DNA from: Ruminococcus sp. AF41-9
GTDB taxonomy: Bacteria > Bacillota > Clostridia > Lachnospirales > Lachnospiraceae
NCBI RefSeq assembly: GCF_003477525.1
Contig: NZ_QUDO01000030.1
Location: 1-44,610, forward strand
Direction: 5' to 3'
Length of the DNA stretch: 44,610 nt
The notes under the pieces were generated by a model. It was not told the DNA's origin and ran no database searches. It was given only the letters and a program-made list of their open reading frames with translations. Shown here piece after piece: positions 16,262 through 25,851 of this stretch (positions are counted from its first letter, which is position 1; the number at the start of each line of letters is the position of its first letter). The position numbers and the translations under genes were made by a program.

Positions 16262-16505
16262 TTTGAATAACTGCGCGTCGCATTCTCGTTACTTTAGTGA
16301 TGAGTTAGACACTGGAAATCTACCGTTCTGCTGTCAGCTATCTGATCGGGATTTATGTGCTCCATAGCTATCCCTGCTATCTTGCTGTCTACGCTCAGCC
16401 TGCGCGTTACCGTAACAGGCTCAAGACTCGCTTCAAATGCTGTGGTTAGCAACTTATTTGATGGGGCTTCCACCCACCGGACTATATACCCTTTGCTGGA
16501 CGCAC
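16262..16505 (-). ncRNA. Probable 5' fragment of a group II intron (domain I)
   Basis: Read on the minus strand, the segment begins GTGCGTCCAGCAAAGGGT (first base 16505) and continues with GTGGGTGGAAGCCCC, which fits the conserved 5' end of many bacterial group II introns. About 240 bases resemble structured RNA rather than gene. No reverse transcriptase, domain V or 3' end follows, so it is a truncated relic. It lies 40 bp after the malQ stop. A 75-codon open frame over it (16294-16521) is, I think, not a gene. Identification rests on memory of intron ends and needs a covariance-model search. Confidence 0.45.
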
Positions 16506-16544
16506 GGTCAGATCTCTCCACACATATGAATAAGCGACATCTTT

Positions 16545-18047
16545 CTACACTACTTTATTTTCCTTTTCTGGAAGACGTTCATACAACCATGTCATACGTT
16601 TTAATCTCTCCACCGCCTTTTCATCAAACTGCCCCTTTTCCATTCTCCAAGTCCAGTTTCCGCCAAGTGTAGACGGTACGTTGATTCTTGCCTTGCCATC
16701 CAGGTTCAGTAAGTCCTGCATTGGTGTCACACAAAGATTCGCCATGCTGCTCATTGCAAGACGAATGAAATCCCACGCCAGATCATCTTCATCCAAGCGC
16801 TGTGCATTCATATATTCTTTCGCAAAATCTCTTGTTGCTTTATCTGTGCTGTGATACCAACCTCTTGTTGTATCGTTGTCATGAGTACCCGTATACACAA
16901 CACTATTCTCCGGGTAATTGTGTGGAAGATATGTTGAACCTCCGTTTGGATCAAATGCAAACTGAACTACTTTCATTCCCGGAAATCTACTGTCAGACAA
17001 CATCTGTAGTACACTTTCTGTCAGGAATCCAAGGTCTTCTGCAATAATATTCAGTTTGCCAAGTCTTTCTTCAATTGTATGGAACAGATCCATTCCCGGA
17101 CCAGGCATCCATGTTCCATCTACTGCTGTCTCATTTCCATAAGGAATGGAATAATATTCGTCAAATCCACGGAAATGATCAATTCTTACTACATCATATA
17201 ATTTGAGACAATGACGGATTCTCTTAATCCACCAGCCATATCCTGTCTTTTTATGATATTCCCAATTATACAGCGGATTGCCCCACAACTGGCCCGTTGC
17301 AGAAAAATCATCCGGAGGACACCCTGCTACTGCAACCGGATTATTCTCTTCATCAAACTGGAATAATTCCGGAGATGCCCATGTATCTGCGCCGTCAAAT
17401 GCTACATAAATCGGAATATCTCCAACAATCTGAATTCCCTGTTTATTTGCATAAGCGTGAAGCTGTGACCACTGTTTATCAAATTCATACTGTTGAAATT
17501 TATAGAAATCAATCTCTTCCGCAAGTTCTTCTCTTGCATTTTCAAGAGCTGTTTCTTCACGGTTTTTCAGAGCATCTTCCCATTCATTCCAACTAATTCC
17601 ACCTTTACTGTCCTTGATTGCCATATAGAGGCTATAATCATCCAGCCAGTACGCATTTTCTTTAATAAAGTTATCATATGCTTCATCTTTTTCGAAACGC
17701 TCAAATGCCTTTTTCAGCACTTTAAATCTAGAATAATAGATTTTTTCATAATTAATAAACTCTGCCTTATCTCCGAAATCATATTCTTTGCATTCTTTTT
17801 TTGTCAAAAGATCTTCTTTTATTAACGTCTCCAAATCGATAAAATATGGGTTCCCAGCATATGTAGAAAAGGACTGGTATGGTGAATCCCCGTAACCAGT
17901 TGGTCCGAGTGGCAGAATCTGCCAATAGCTCTGACCCGCTTCTCTAAGCTGGTCAACAAATTGATACGCCTCTTTTGAAAAGCATCCGATTCCATATTTT
18001 GATGGAAGTGAAAATACAGGTAAAAGTACCCCACTAGTTCTATTCAT
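16545..18047 (-). CDS. malQ: 4-alpha-glucanotransferase (amylomaltase, GH77)
   Basis: A 500-aa cytoplasmic enzyme that transfers alpha-1,4-glucan chains between maltodextrins and releases glucose. Family marks are LLPVFSLPSKYGIGCF and GPTGYGDSPYQSFS at the start, VVRIDHFRGFDEYYSIP with the nucleophile Asp, IIAEDLGFLTESVL with the acid/base Glu, and YTGTHDNDTTRGW. Length is typical. AGGAG precedes the ATG at 18047. It is last in the maltodextrin locus, separated from the GH13 gene by 279 bp, so it may have its own promoter; a GTTTCGCAAAC motif lies 36 bp upstream of its start. Confidence 0.95.
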   Translation of the reverse strand: MNRTSGVLLPVFSLPSKYGIGCFSKEAYQFVDQLREAGQSYWQILPLGPTGYGDSPYQSFSTYAGNPYFIDLETLIKEDLLTKKECKEYDFGDKAEFINYEKIYYSRFKVLKKAFERFEKDEAYDNFIKENAYWLDDYSLYMAIKDSKGGISWNEWEDALKNREETALENAREELAEEIDFYKFQQYEFDKQWSQLHAYANKQGIQIVGDIPIYVAFDGADTWASPELFQFDEENNPVAVAGCPPDDFSATGQLWGNPLYNWEYHKKTGYGWWIKRIRHCLKLYDVVRIDHFRGFDEYYSIPYGNETAVDGTWMPGPGMDLFHTIEERLGKLNIIAEDLGFLTESVLQMLSDSRFPGMKVVQFAFDPNGGSTYLPHNYPENSVVYTGTHDNDTTRGWYHSTDKATRDFAKEYMNAQRLDEDDLAWDFIRLAMSSMANLCVTPMQDLLNLDGKARINVPSTLGGNWTWRMEKGQFDEKAVERLKRMTWLYERLPEKENKVV

Positions 18048-18082
18048 CTCTTTCTCCTCTTACAGATAACTGATATTTAGGC

Positions 18083-18093
18083 GTTTGCGAAAC
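18083..18093. promoter_or_regulatory. Possible LacI-type operator upstream of malQ
   Basis: GTTTGCGAAAC (GTTTCGCAAAC on the minus strand) has GTTT/AAAC arms, like operators of LacI-family sugar regulators. The related string GTTTCGCAA recurs at 18303-18311. The rest of 18048-18326 is AT-rich, without a gene or clear terminator. Confidence 0.35.
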
Positions 18094-18326
18094 TCTAAAC
18101 TCATTGAAAATACTAGATTTTTGTAATATGTTAAATTAATATCTCCTCAAAAACTCTATTTTCTCCGTTTGCTGATATCTGTGGAAATATGGATAACTTT
18201 TGTGAATTACTTGGTTTTCAATAATTATTTTTATTTAACACCTCACAAAGCTTATAACTTCGTTGAAAAATAAAATAGTTATCCACACTAATTATATTTT
18301 TCGTTTCGCAATTACCTATATACTCT

Positions 18327-20081
18327 CTAAATTCTACGAATGAGTGTTCCGTTCACACCAAGTATCTCTCCATCAAATTCTCGGGCAAAAAGAATTTTTC
18401 CATTTCCTTTTACTTTTATTTTTTCCTCCGATGCATTTAATAGAACCTCAATTTTATTACCTTCTTCATCTAATTTTATATATTCTACACAGCGATCATT
18501 TTTGTACGTATCCGGAAAATGGAAATGCGGGCTTCTGCACATTTTCTCGTTTCTTCTAAGCATGATCAGTTTCCGCATCATTGCAATTTTTTCCTGATTC
18601 TCTTTGCTTTCGATCTCACTCCATGGCATACATCTTCTGCAATCCGGGTCATGTGCACCTTCCATCGCAATCTCTGTTCCGTAGTAAATGCAAGGACTTC
18701 CCGGAAGTGTAAAGAGAATTGCAAGCTGCTGATAGAACTTATCCAGATTATGAAAACGGTTCATAAGTCTCTCCGTATCGTGGGAATCCAGCAGATTGAA
18801 AAGTACATCGTTATTCTGTTGCATATACATAGTATAGCAACGATTTACCATATATTCAAACTCCTCTTTTTTCATCGTTTTATCTAGAAAAAAGTCATGG
18901 ATTCCACTGAGCAGCGGGTAATTCATAACGGAATCATATTCATCTCCTTGCAGCCACTGGCTTGCATCGTGCCAGATTTCTCCCAACAGATAAATGTCCG
19001 GTTTTATCGTTTTTAAATGTTCTCGCATCCGCTTTAAGAACCGATGTGATACTTCATTTCCTACATCAAAACGGATTCCGTCTATATCAAATTTTTGAAT
19101 CCATTCCTCGCAGACCTTACAAAAATACTCAATTACTTCTTCATTATTCGTATTTAATTTTGGCATCGTATCTGCAAATGCGAAAGAGTAAAAGCGCCTG
19201 TCTCTGGTGTCTGCCCTTTTTCCGATCTGTTCCCAGTCTTCTATCATAAACCAATCCGCATAACGAGAATCTTTCCCATGCTCCAGTACGTCCATCCACG
19301 GCGCGAATTTTCTTCCGCAGTGATTAAATACTGCGTCAACCATAATACGGATTCCTTTTTCGTGCGCTTCCCTACAAAGTGCTTTCATCATTTCTTCATT
19401 GCCGAAAGCCGGATCAATCTTTGTATAATCTGTAGTATCATATTTGTGGTTAGATTCTGCTTCCATGATTGGATTCAGATAAATTCCGGTAATCCCCAGC
19501 TCCTGAAGATACTGTAGTCTCTGACGGATTCCTTCCAGATTCCCTCCGAATTTTTCCTGATTTGTCACTGTTCCGTGATTTCTCCACGGTGTGATATCAT
19601 TTCCATTCTTTTCCGGTGTCCCATTGCAGAACCTGTCCGGAAAAATCTGATACCAGATAGTATCATTTACCCATGCAGGTGTGCGGTTTATATCTGCAGG
19701 ATTCATCCATGGTACAATAAAACACTGCTGCATACGGCCATCCATCTGAAGCTGTTCTTCTGTCAGGAAACCGTCTTCAAAATAATACCAGACTTCCTTT
19801 TCTGTCCTCAATTCAAAATAATATTTACATCTTTTATATACAGGAAGAAGCGTTGTTGTCCACCAGATTTGATAAGGCAGACGTTTTTTATAAATAATTT
19901 CCTCTCTTTTTCCTGTCCATTTTTCATTTCCACCCAGAATCCCGGCCTCATAAGGATCTCCGTAATGGATAAACACCTGTTTTACATCATACCCGGTCTT
20001 AATATTTACGATCAGTCTGTCCTCATCCAGAGGATAACTCATCTGCTCTGATGTTTTATGATATACACCGGTAAATTCCAT
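18327..20081 (-). CDS. GH13 alpha-glucosidic hydrolase, neopullulanase/cyclomaltodextrinase-like
   Basis: A 584-aa cytoplasmic enzyme of GH13 (subfamily 20 type) expected to cleave maltodextrins, cyclodextrins or pullulan. After an N-terminal beta domain of about 120 residues comes WVNDTIWYQIFPDRFCNG, then the four GH13 regions: IMVDAVFNHCG, GIRFDVGNE with the nucleophile Asp, LLGEIWHDA with the acid/base Glu, and NLLDSHDTERL. No signal peptide. I chose ATG 20081, which has GGAGGA upstream, over one at 20111 that would overlap the preceding gene. It follows the debranching gene by 4 bp, so the two are co-transcribed. Confidence 0.9.
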   Translation of the reverse strand: MEFTGVYHKTSEQMSYPLDEDRLIVNIKTGYDVKQVFIHYGDPYEAGILGGNEKWTGKREEIIYKKRLPYQIWWTTTLLPVYKRCKYYFELRTEKEVWYYFEDGFLTEEQLQMDGRMQQCFIVPWMNPADINRTPAWVNDTIWYQIFPDRFCNGTPEKNGNDITPWRNHGTVTNQEKFGGNLEGIRQRLQYLQELGITGIYLNPIMEAESNHKYDTTDYTKIDPAFGNEEMMKALCREAHEKGIRIMVDAVFNHCGRKFAPWMDVLEHGKDSRYADWFMIEDWEQIGKRADTRDRRFYSFAFADTMPKLNTNNEEVIEYFCKVCEEWIQKFDIDGIRFDVGNEVSHRFLKRMREHLKTIKPDIYLLGEIWHDASQWLQGDEYDSVMNYPLLSGIHDFFLDKTMKKEEFEYMVNRCYTMYMQQNNDVLFNLLDSHDTERLMNRFHNLDKFYQQLAILFTLPGSPCIYYGTEIAMEGAHDPDCRRCMPWSEIESKENQEKIAMMRKLIMLRRNEKMCRSPHFHFPDTYKNDRCVEYIKLDEEGNKIEVLLNASEEKIKVKGNGKILFAREFDGEILGVNGTLIRRI

Positions 20082-20085
20082 CTTA

Positions 20086-22038
20086 TTATTCCTCCAATTT
20101 TTCATAAACACGCAGGATTTCCCCTACACTCCATGCCTGTGCAAAACATCCTTTTGAAGAAACCGGAATCTCTCCATCATAAATTTCAGGGAGCTGGCCA
20201 ATACATCCTTCACGCATTGCACTTTCCAACACTTCCAACTGCTTTGCCACAATCTCTTTTGCTTCTCTTGAATCTTTATTTACTTTTAGATAGGCGAGAT
20301 AATATCCACCCATCGGAAAAGTCCAGACGGTTCCCTGATGATAAGCAAGATCTCTTTTTATCATCTCTCCACCATAACTTGCATGAAACTCCTCGTCTTT
20401 TGGATCTAATGTCCGAAGTCCATAAGGCGTATACAGCTTTTCAAATACCGTATCTACAATCCGTCTTTCTTTCTCTTCGTCCAGCATAGTAAACGGCATA
20501 GACACCGCCCATATCTGATTACAGCGAATTTGTGTATCTGCCTTTGTTTCTGAGATTACATCCTTCAGGCAGTGTTTTTCCTCCATCCAGAATTCTCGTG
20601 CAAAAGATTCTTTCACTTTCTGTGCGAGTTCTCCATATTTCTGCTCTTCTTTTTTCTTCAAAACTTCAGAAAACTTTTGCATGATACAAAGTGCATTATA
20701 CCAGTAAGCATTGATCTCCACCGGTTTCCCATGTCTTGGTGTCGGAAGGATTTCTCCCACACGTACATCCATCCATGTTACCTGATCCAGCCCCGCTCCG
20801 GCACTGATAAGACCATCTTCTTCCATATGGATATTGAAATTTGTTCCTCTTTCATAACCGGAAATAATTCTTTGCATTACCGGATACATTTCCTCTACAA
20901 ATTTGATGTCCTGAGTTTTTTCATAATATAACCACACACAGTTGATAAATAATAGTGCCGCATCTACGGTATTATAAAGTGGCTCATTCTCCCCCTCTGG
21001 AAACAGATTTGGCATCAATCCATCCTTTTCATAAAATGCAAAGGTCCGCAAAATTGATTTTGCACTTTCAAATCTTCCTGTGGAGATGCAGATTCCCGGA
21101 AGTGCAATCATTGTATCTCTTCCCCAATCCTCAAAAAAAGGAAAACCGGCAAGAATGGTCAATCCATCCGTGGACTCTCTGTTCGAAAGGAACTTGTCTG
21201 CACTACATACCAGTGTCTGTGCCAGTTTATTTTTCAAACCTGAAGTCTTTATAAGCTTCTCTTGATGATGGGTCTGTTCTTCTTTCATTTTATCAAATAA
21301 TTTTTTTGCATCCATACCAATCTGACTTTCCAGCGAATAAATTACTGTCAAATCTGTCTCTTCTCCTGGCTTTACCCGTTTTTTAATCTGATACACTGCG
21401 CTTGCGGTTCCATTTTCCCGTCTTCCGTCACATTCATCGTAGCGATAAAAATACGTTTCTTTCTTTTCCTGAAATTCTTCTGCCTCCCCATTTGTTTCAA
21501 AGAAAAGATTATACTTTCCATCGGTAATCTTTTGCTCTTGTCTTGAAAATATCTTATCTTCTTTCAAATCTTCCCCTTTAGGTTCAAATTGAAAAAACGG
21601 AGTTACACAGAGAACGGCCTCTTTCTGACCTCGGTTTTTCAGATGATAATTCACTGCAATCTGATTGCTGCCCTGTGCCATCGCAATCTCTTTTTCTATC
21701 TCTATTCCACTTGTCAGATAACGCCACAAAGGAAGAATTCCAAAAGAAAACTCTGTAAGATAACGGTATCCTTCTTCTTTTGTTCCATCCGCAAATTCCT
21801 GAGTTGAAAGAACATACTTTGTTTCCCCAATACCCAGTTCTTCTTTTATACGGTGAACCATATTCACTCTGTGATTTGGAGCTTTCGTACATGCCATAAA
21901 TACCGAATGATCATTTCTTGCCACAGCTCCGGTCATCGTAAGCGAAGAAAAACCTCCCAGACCATTAGTTAAAAGATAGCAGTTTTCAAGTCCTCTCTCC
22001 AATGTTTTCCAATCCTGTCTGCCATAGATCCACTTCAT
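20086..22038 (-). CDS. Amylo-alpha-1,6-glucosidase (glycogen debranching enzyme type)
   Basis: A 650-aa enzyme that removes alpha-1,6-linked glucose branches from limit dextrins. The N-terminal domain begins with NCYLLTNGLGGFSSLTMTGA, and the catalytic (alpha/alpha)6 domain contains LAGFPFFEDWGRDTMIALPG, the signature of the GDE family, then DQVTWMDVRVG and KPVEINAYWYNAL. It fits the prokaryotic GDE length. No signal peptide. It is placed between pulA (20 bp) and the GH13 gene (4 bp), as part of one cytoplasmic alpha-glucan degradation operon. Confidence 0.92.
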   Translation of the reverse strand: MKWIYGRQDWKTLERGLENCYLLTNGLGGFSSLTMTGAVARNDHSVFMACTKAPNHRVNMVHRIKEELGIGETKYVLSTQEFADGTKEEGYRYLTEFSFGILPLWRYLTSGIEIEKEIAMAQGSNQIAVNYHLKNRGQKEAVLCVTPFFQFEPKGEDLKEDKIFSRQEQKITDGKYNLFFETNGEAEEFQEKKETYFYRYDECDGRRENGTASAVYQIKKRVKPGEETDLTVIYSLESQIGMDAKKLFDKMKEEQTHHQEKLIKTSGLKNKLAQTLVCSADKFLSNRESTDGLTILAGFPFFEDWGRDTMIALPGICISTGRFESAKSILRTFAFYEKDGLMPNLFPEGENEPLYNTVDAALLFINCVWLYYEKTQDIKFVEEMYPVMQRIISGYERGTNFNIHMEEDGLISAGAGLDQVTWMDVRVGEILPTPRHGKPVEINAYWYNALCIMQKFSEVLKKKEEQKYGELAQKVKESFAREFWMEEKHCLKDVISETKADTQIRCNQIWAVSMPFTMLDEEKERRIVDTVFEKLYTPYGLRTLDPKDEEFHASYGGEMIKRDLAYHQGTVWTFPMGGYYLAYLKVNKDSREAKEIVAKQLEVLESAMREGCIGQLPEIYDGEIPVSSKGCFAQAWSVGEILRVYEKLEE

Positions 22039-22058
22039 GCACTACTCCTCCTTAATCA

Positions 22059-23996
22059 TTATTTACGTCCAAGTATCAACACGCTCTGCGGTGCGGCTTC
22101 TATCTGTCTGTCCGCACAGATTCCTTTTTCCCAGCACCAGCTGTCATCTGCATCGCTTAAGATTTCCCAGTCATCATTCAAGAATTTTACTTTATAATTA
22201 CTTTTTCTTGCATTATAAATTATCTTTACCTGGCTCCATCTTGCTTTTTTATCATTGAGCACAGTAAATCCTACTACGCCTTTTTCTTTCCACATATCTG
22301 TAATTCGTTTATAACTGTCTTTTGATTTGTCACAAAATCCAGAGAGCTGTTTTCGAAGTGCAATCAGCCCCTGATAATAACGAACCAGTTCCTTGTTTTC
22401 CCATGCCTTTTCCCAGTCGAGACGATTCAGGGAAATCGGTGCCTTAAAGGTATTATCCTGTCCATCTTTTGTACGGGCAAATTCTTCTCCTGATAGGAAA
22501 AACAGCGTTCCCTGACAGGTCATATAGACTGCTGCCGCCATTTTATTCAGCCTCATACATTCTTCCTCCGGGACTGTCTCTTTTAATTTATCCCACAGGG
22601 TATGATTGTCATGTGCTGATACATAGGTAACAATCTGTGAAGGTGCTTTGACATTCTCAAATCCTTCTGCATGATAAGGATTTGTACACCATGCAGCCAC
22701 ACTTGCAAGCATTTCGTCTTCTTTTCCTTCCGCTCCATTTATAAATCCGGCTTCCTTTGCCCGGAGTGCAGAGCCTTTGATTCCATCTCGGGTGCTGTCA
22801 CAGAACGCTCCGATATTTTCATCCAGAAGCCCAATACTTTCTTTTGTTGCCAGTTTTTTACCGCCTTCTACAGCTGTCTGTTCTGCTGCCCAAGGTTCTC
22901 CGTAAATAATCTTCTTTCCTTTTCCGTATCGCTGATCCAGTTCACTTCGGATCCGATTCATTAAATCTACATCCAGAAGTCCCATCAGATCAAAACGGAA
23001 TCCATCAATATGATATTCCTCTGTCCAGTAAAGCACTGATTCCAGAATATATTTCGCACACATCTCTCTTTCGCTTGCAACATCATTTCCACATGCGGAA
23101 CCATCAGAGATCTTCCCATCCGGAAATACCCGGTAAAAATACCAAGGTACAGTTCTCTGAAACCAGGAGTCCAGCGAATAAGTATGGTTGTAGACAACAT
23201 CCATGATTACACCAAAACCAGCTTCATGAATTGCCTGGATCATTTCTTTCATTTCCCGAATTCTAACTTCACCATGTCTGGCATCTGTCGCATAGGAGCC
23301 CTCCGGCACATTGTAATTGACTGGATCGTATCCCCAATTGAACTCTGTATCTTCCCCTGCTTCATTTACAGAACCATAGTCATACATCGGCATGATCTGA
23401 ATGTGTGTCACCCCGAGTTCTTTTAAATAATCCAGACCGGTCGGATGAATCCCATCCTCATTCAAAGTCGTATGTCTGCACGTAAATGCTTTGTATTTCC
23501 CACGATATTCTTCCGGAAAACCACCCGCCTTATCCCATGAAAATTCTTTTACGTGAAGTTCATATACGATTCTCTCCGGTCCTTCTTCTGGTGTCTGATC
23601 TTTTTCCCATCCTTTTGGATTGGTCTTTTTCAGATTCACTGCCATGCTGCGCAATCCGTTAACTCCGCATGCCTTTGCATATGGATCTGCCGAGCGGACT
23701 TCTTCGCCATTGCGTGTAATCAGATAATCATAATAAACGCCGTGAAGTTCTTCTTTGCTCTCCCAACTCCACACACCCTTTTCTTCTTTTTTCATCGGAA
23801 TCTGCTCGTATGCATTTCCTCCATCTCCTGTCTGATACAGGTTTAAATTAATGCATTCCGCCTGTGGTGACCACAGGCGGAATGTCGTTCCTTCTTCTGT
23901 ACATTCTACGCCAAGATTATTTTCCTCATAAATATAATTTTCAAGAAACTCTTTTGTAGAATAATATTTTTTTAATTCTATTCTATCCTTCATCAT
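22059..23996 (-). CDS. pulA: Type I pullulanase (GH13_14)
   Basis: A 645-aa intracellular debranching enzyme that hydrolyses alpha-1,6 links in branched maltodextrins. An N-terminal CBM48-like domain (GTTFRLWSPQAECINLNLYQ) is followed by the type I motif FNWGYDPVNYNVPEGSY, then IMDVVYNHTY, GFRFDLMGLLD, IIYGEPWAAE and VSAHDNHTLWDKL for the four catalytic regions. No secretion signal. The start is ATG 23996 (or 23993), with AAGGA upstream; a longer frame to 24116 would overlap the permease gene. It begins 5 bp after malG, so sugar import and debranching are expressed together. Confidence 0.95.
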   Translation of the reverse strand: MMKDRIELKKYYSTKEFLENYIYEENNLGVECTEEGTTFRLWSPQAECINLNLYQTGDGGNAYEQIPMKKEEKGVWSWESKEELHGVYYDYLITRNGEEVRSADPYAKACGVNGLRSMAVNLKKTNPKGWEKDQTPEEGPERIVYELHVKEFSWDKAGGFPEEYRGKYKAFTCRHTTLNEDGIHPTGLDYLKELGVTHIQIMPMYDYGSVNEAGEDTEFNWGYDPVNYNVPEGSYATDARHGEVRIREMKEMIQAIHEAGFGVIMDVVYNHTYSLDSWFQRTVPWYFYRVFPDGKISDGSACGNDVASEREMCAKYILESVLYWTEEYHIDGFRFDLMGLLDVDLMNRIRSELDQRYGKGKKIIYGEPWAAEQTAVEGGKKLATKESIGLLDENIGAFCDSTRDGIKGSALRAKEAGFINGAEGKEDEMLASVAAWCTNPYHAEGFENVKAPSQIVTYVSAHDNHTLWDKLKETVPEEECMRLNKMAAAVYMTCQGTLFFLSGEEFARTKDGQDNTFKAPISLNRLDWEKAWENKELVRYYQGLIALRKQLSGFCDKSKDSYKRITDMWKEKGVVGFTVLNDKKARWSQVKIIYNARKSNYKVKFLNDDWEILSDADDSWCWEKGICADRQIEAAPQSVLILGRK

Positions 23997-24001
23997 CTTT
24001 C

Positions 24002-24874
24002 TTATCCTTTCACTGCACCTGATACTCCATCTACATAGTATCTCTGCATGAACAAGAACAGAATCGCAATCGGAATTGAAATCAGAACTGCCCCAGCCGC
24101 AAAACTTGTGTACCAACTGTCAATATATTCTTTTTCCAACATTTTCCAAAGTCCAATTGCAATCGTATACTGGTCTGAGTTTGCTCTGCAGATTACCTTT
24201 GCAAAGATGAAATCGAGCCACGGAGCCATGAAAGATGTCAGCACTGTATATACAATGATCGGCTTACTAAGTGGCAGTGTGATCTTGCTGAAAATCTGCC
24301 ATCTGGTACATCCATCCAAAAGTGCAGCTTCATCAATTGCAACCGGAATTGTATCAAAGAATCCTTTTGCAATCTGGAAACCCAGTCCTGCACCACCGGA
24401 ATAACATAAGATCAGAGCCAGTTTAATCAGGTTTCCTTCTGTAAGTCCCATCGCCTTTAAAATAAAGTACACAGCGATCATGGACATAAATCCCGGGAAC
24501 AATCCCAGAATCATTGCCATGTTCATATATGGTTTTCTCATTTTAAATTTCAGTCTGGACAAACAGTAGGAAACTGCCAGCACATAAAATGCTGATAAAA
24601 TGCAGGAACAAATTGCAATAAACAATGTGTTCATAAACATCTGCGGGAAATTTAAAATGGATGTATCAGTAAATAGTTTTATATAATTGTCAAGCGTAAA
24701 TGCTTTCGGGAAGAAGGTTGATACGTAAGAGCCTTTTTCCGCACGGAAGCTCGTCAGAATTACCCATGCAATTGGAAAAAGCCAGATAATTGCCAACACC
24801 GCAAGAACAATATGTACGATCGTATTGTTGATCATTTTCTTCTTTTTTGCAGATTGTAATTTCTTTCCTTCCAT
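24002..24874 (-). CDS. malG: Maltodextrin ABC transporter permease, MalG type
   Basis: A 290-aa inner permease with six membrane segments. It pairs with MalF to form the channel that takes maltodextrins from the binding protein into the cell. The EAA loop, contact to the ATPase, is IDEAALLDGCTRWQIFSKI, with LPLSKP following. The end HQFFMQRYYV-like motif is present (LFLFMQRYYVDGVSGAVKG), typical for MalG. It starts 2 bp after the malF stop. No ATPase gene is in the locus. Confidence 0.93.
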   Translation of the reverse strand: MEGKKLQSAKKKKMINNTIVHIVLAVLAIIWLFPIAWVILTSFRAEKGSYVSTFFPKAFTLDNYIKLFTDTSILNFPQMFMNTLFIAICSCILSAFYVLAVSYCLSRLKFKMRKPYMNMAMILGLFPGFMSMIAVYFILKAMGLTEGNLIKLALILCYSGGAGLGFQIAKGFFDTIPVAIDEAALLDGCTRWQIFSKITLPLSKPIIVYTVLTSFMAPWLDFIFAKVICRANSDQYTIAIGLWKMLEKEYIDSWYTSFAAGAVLISIPIAILFLFMQRYYVDGVSGAVKG

Positions 24875-24876
24875 GA

Positions 24877-25842
24877 TTAAAATCCTCCTTCTTCTTTATA
24901 GGATTTACTGTTACGGTATGTAAGAAGACAACCGATTGCCAGAATGATAAAGGTCATAATTCCGATTACCGCACCAATGTTATAGTACTGTTTATCAATT
25001 GTCAGTTTGTAAAGCCATGTAACCAGAAGGTCTGTCTTACCTGCAGTTGAAGAAAGGTTTGTTACCGGATCTCCTCCTGAAAGAAGATAAATGACATTGA
25101 AGTTATTGACATTTCCCGTAAAGGTTACGATCAGATACGGTGTTGTCACATACAACATATATGGCAGCGTGATCTTTGTAAATGTCTGGAATGCATTTGC
25201 TCCATCCACTTTTGCGGCTTCATAAAGTTCTTCCGGAATGTTCTGAAGTACACCTGTCAGCTGAAGCAGTGTATACGGTACTCCTACCCAGACATTGATG
25301 ATGATAACAGTCACTCTCGCCCATGTCGGATCTGTAAAAAACGGAAGGCTTGCATCACTTGCGATCAATCCAATATTTCTGAGAAGTACGTTGACCGCTC
25401 CTTCCGGCTGCAACATGGTACGCATGATCAAAAGAGATACAAACATCGGCACTGCACAGGAAAGAACAAAACAAAATCTCCAGAATCCTTTTGCTCTTGT
25501 TCCCTTTCTGTTGATCAGAAGGGAAAGGATCATTCCAAAAATATAATTGCTGAAAGTTGCAAAAAACGCCCAGATGATCGTCCATCCCAGAACAGACCAG
25601 AAGGTACTTCCAAGAATACTTTCGGAATCAAACAACGTCTTGAAATTATCAAGTCCCACCCAGTCAAACAGCATCAGATGGTTGCCGATACGGCTGTAAT
25701 TGGTAAATGCCATACAGATCATGAATACCAACGGAAGTACAGTAAATACAAAGATGAATGCTGTTGGTGGCGTCATAAACAAGCGATACAGATTCTCATG
25801 CAGAAAGGATTTCAGATCTTCTGCAAATGTATTTACATGCAT
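24877..25842 (-). CDS. malF: MalF-type permease, main part (downstream of an internal amber codon)
   Basis: A 321-aa piece carrying nearly all of MalF: the conserved segment MTPPTAFIFVFTVLPLVFMI, FDWVGLDNFKTLF, six helices, and the EAA loop LYEAAKVDGANAFQTFTKI. It is in the same frame as the 134-codon piece upstream (25852-26256), parted only by TAG at 25852-25854 and three further codons. In relatives the two are one protein of about 460 aa, reading (E)CIKKAGKH.. across the join; here AAG (Lys) seems to have become TAG. The ATG at 25842 lies 9 bases after the stop, with only a weak site, so restart may give this piece. The gene could be non-functional, or work as two chains. Confidence 0.85.
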   Translation of the reverse strand: MHVNTFAEDLKSFLHENLYRLFMTPPTAFIFVFTVLPLVFMICMAFTNYSRIGNHLMLFDWVGLDNFKTLFDSESILGSTFWSVLGWTIIWAFFATFSNYIFGMILSLLINRKGTRAKGFWRFCFVLSCAVPMFVSLLIMRTMLQPEGAVNVLLRNIGLIASDASLPFFTDPTWARVTVIIINVWVGVPYTLLQLTGVLQNIPEELYEAAKVDGANAFQTFTKITLPYMLYVTTPYLIVTFTGNVNNFNVIYLLSGGDPVTNLSSTAGKTDLLVTWLYKLTIDKQYYNIGAVIGIMTFIILAIGCLLTYRNSKSYKEEGGF

Positions 25843-25851
25843 TCCCGCTTT

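Noticed and set aside
16294..16521. A 75-codon open frame on the minus strand
   Set aside because: It covers the intron-like RNA sequence, has no ribosome site, and reads across the presumed splice boundary.
18188..18287. TTATCCACA at 18279-18287 (perfect DnaA box) and TTATCCATA on the other strand at 18188-18196
   Set aside because: Only two sites in an AT-rich gap, with no dnaA, dnaN or parA genes and no other boxes nearby. Likely chance.
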